Positions 63,992-64,000 of a stretch of DNA of 64,000 bases are shown here, one piece after another (within the stretch, counting starts at the first letter, position 1; the number at the start of each line of letters is the position of its first letter). Under the pieces are notes generated by a model. The model saw only the letters and a list, made by a program, of their open reading frames with translations. It was not told where the DNA came from and ran no database searches. Made by a program: the position numbers and the translations under genes. This DNA comes from Hanstruepera ponticola (GTDB lineage: Bacteria; Bacteroidota; Bacteroidia; Flavobacteriales; Flavobacteriaceae). Where the stretch lies: assembly GCF_012931685.1 (NCBI RefSeq), contig NZ_JABANC010000001.1, forward strand, positions 992,001 to 1,056,000. Reading direction: 5' to 3'.

Positions 63992-64000
63992 ATGAAAAAA
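63992..64000 (+). CDS. Possible start of a further gene (three codons)
   Basis: The window ends with ATGAAAAAA preceded by an AT-rich leader after pckA. MKK is a typical start for a secreted protein, but nothing else can be said. Confidence 0.3.

Noticed and set aside
1-64000. tRNA, rRNA or tmRNA genes
   Set aside because: I looked for T-loop motifs (GGTTCGAATC type) and rRNA cores and found none outside coding sequence. A covariance-model scan would be decisive.

Overview
The window reads as chromosomal DNA of a gliding-type marine member of the Bacteroidota, most likely family Flavobacteriaceae. The evidence is: low G+C; the gliding genes gldE and gldD; two giant cell-surface proteins carrying type IX secretion (T9SS) C-terminal sorting domains; PorP/SprF and PorE-like partners; promoters of the Bacteroidota form TTTG-N19-TAnnTTTG; and lipoproteins and TonB-dependent receptors typical of the group. 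I saw no rRNA or tRNA gene, no CRISPR array, no transposase and no phage gene.

Layout. 1-3460: the 5' end of a large secreted protein on the minus strand, then exonuclease III, an OmpA lipoprotein and an aldo/keto reductase. 3663-20390: a surface-adhesin island with two giant multidomain proteins (2469 and 2051 aa), a PorP/SprF protein and a PorE-like OmpA protein. The giants begin with the same 1487 bp but end in different T9SS sorting domains (type A and type B). 20446-22588 (minus): RNase G, a 30-residue AURKAIP1/COX24-like ribosomal peptide and HU. 22723-26201: mutY, ssb, gldE, gldD. 26252-34685: a metal-binding lipoprotein, a DMT transporter, a two-subunit M16 peptidase pair, L21 (with a C-terminal extension), L27, a DinB-like protein and S-adenosylhomocysteinase.

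34754-41911: a 4'-phosphopantetheinyl transferase, a GGGP synthase-like enzyme, and a probable thiamine uptake cluster (YkoF-like binding protein, PnuC/PnuT permease, NadR-like kinase) followed by DUF4301 and arfB. It ends with a TonB-dependent receptor behind a clear TPP riboswitch. 41942-49380: a degenerate Rieske-fold lipoprotein, greA with an unusual hairpin-rich leader, a HIT protein, a sensor kinase, a flavin reductase, an OB-fold DUF3127 protein with an SSB-like tail, aat, tag, a thioredoxin-like protein and a TonB-like protein. 49438-53496 (minus): ftsX, two orphan genes, DUF3098, uppP, truB. 53683-63888: a UbiA prenyltransferase, leuS with an apparent insertion, a YugP-like metallopeptidase, a Bax inhibitor-1 protein, an AsnC/Lrp regulator with a saccharopine dehydrogenase-like enzyme, DUF423 and pckA.

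Most of the window is conserved housekeeping. The parts most worth a second look are the paired adhesins with a shared N-terminus and swapped sorting signals, the riboswitch-linked thiamine locus, the Rieske-like protein that has lost its histidine ligands, the greA leader, and the SSB-tailed DUF3127 protein. I did not find a clearly new multi-gene system. The adhesin pair is the best candidate for unusual biology. All family assignments come from reading the sequence and from memory of the families; no database search was made.
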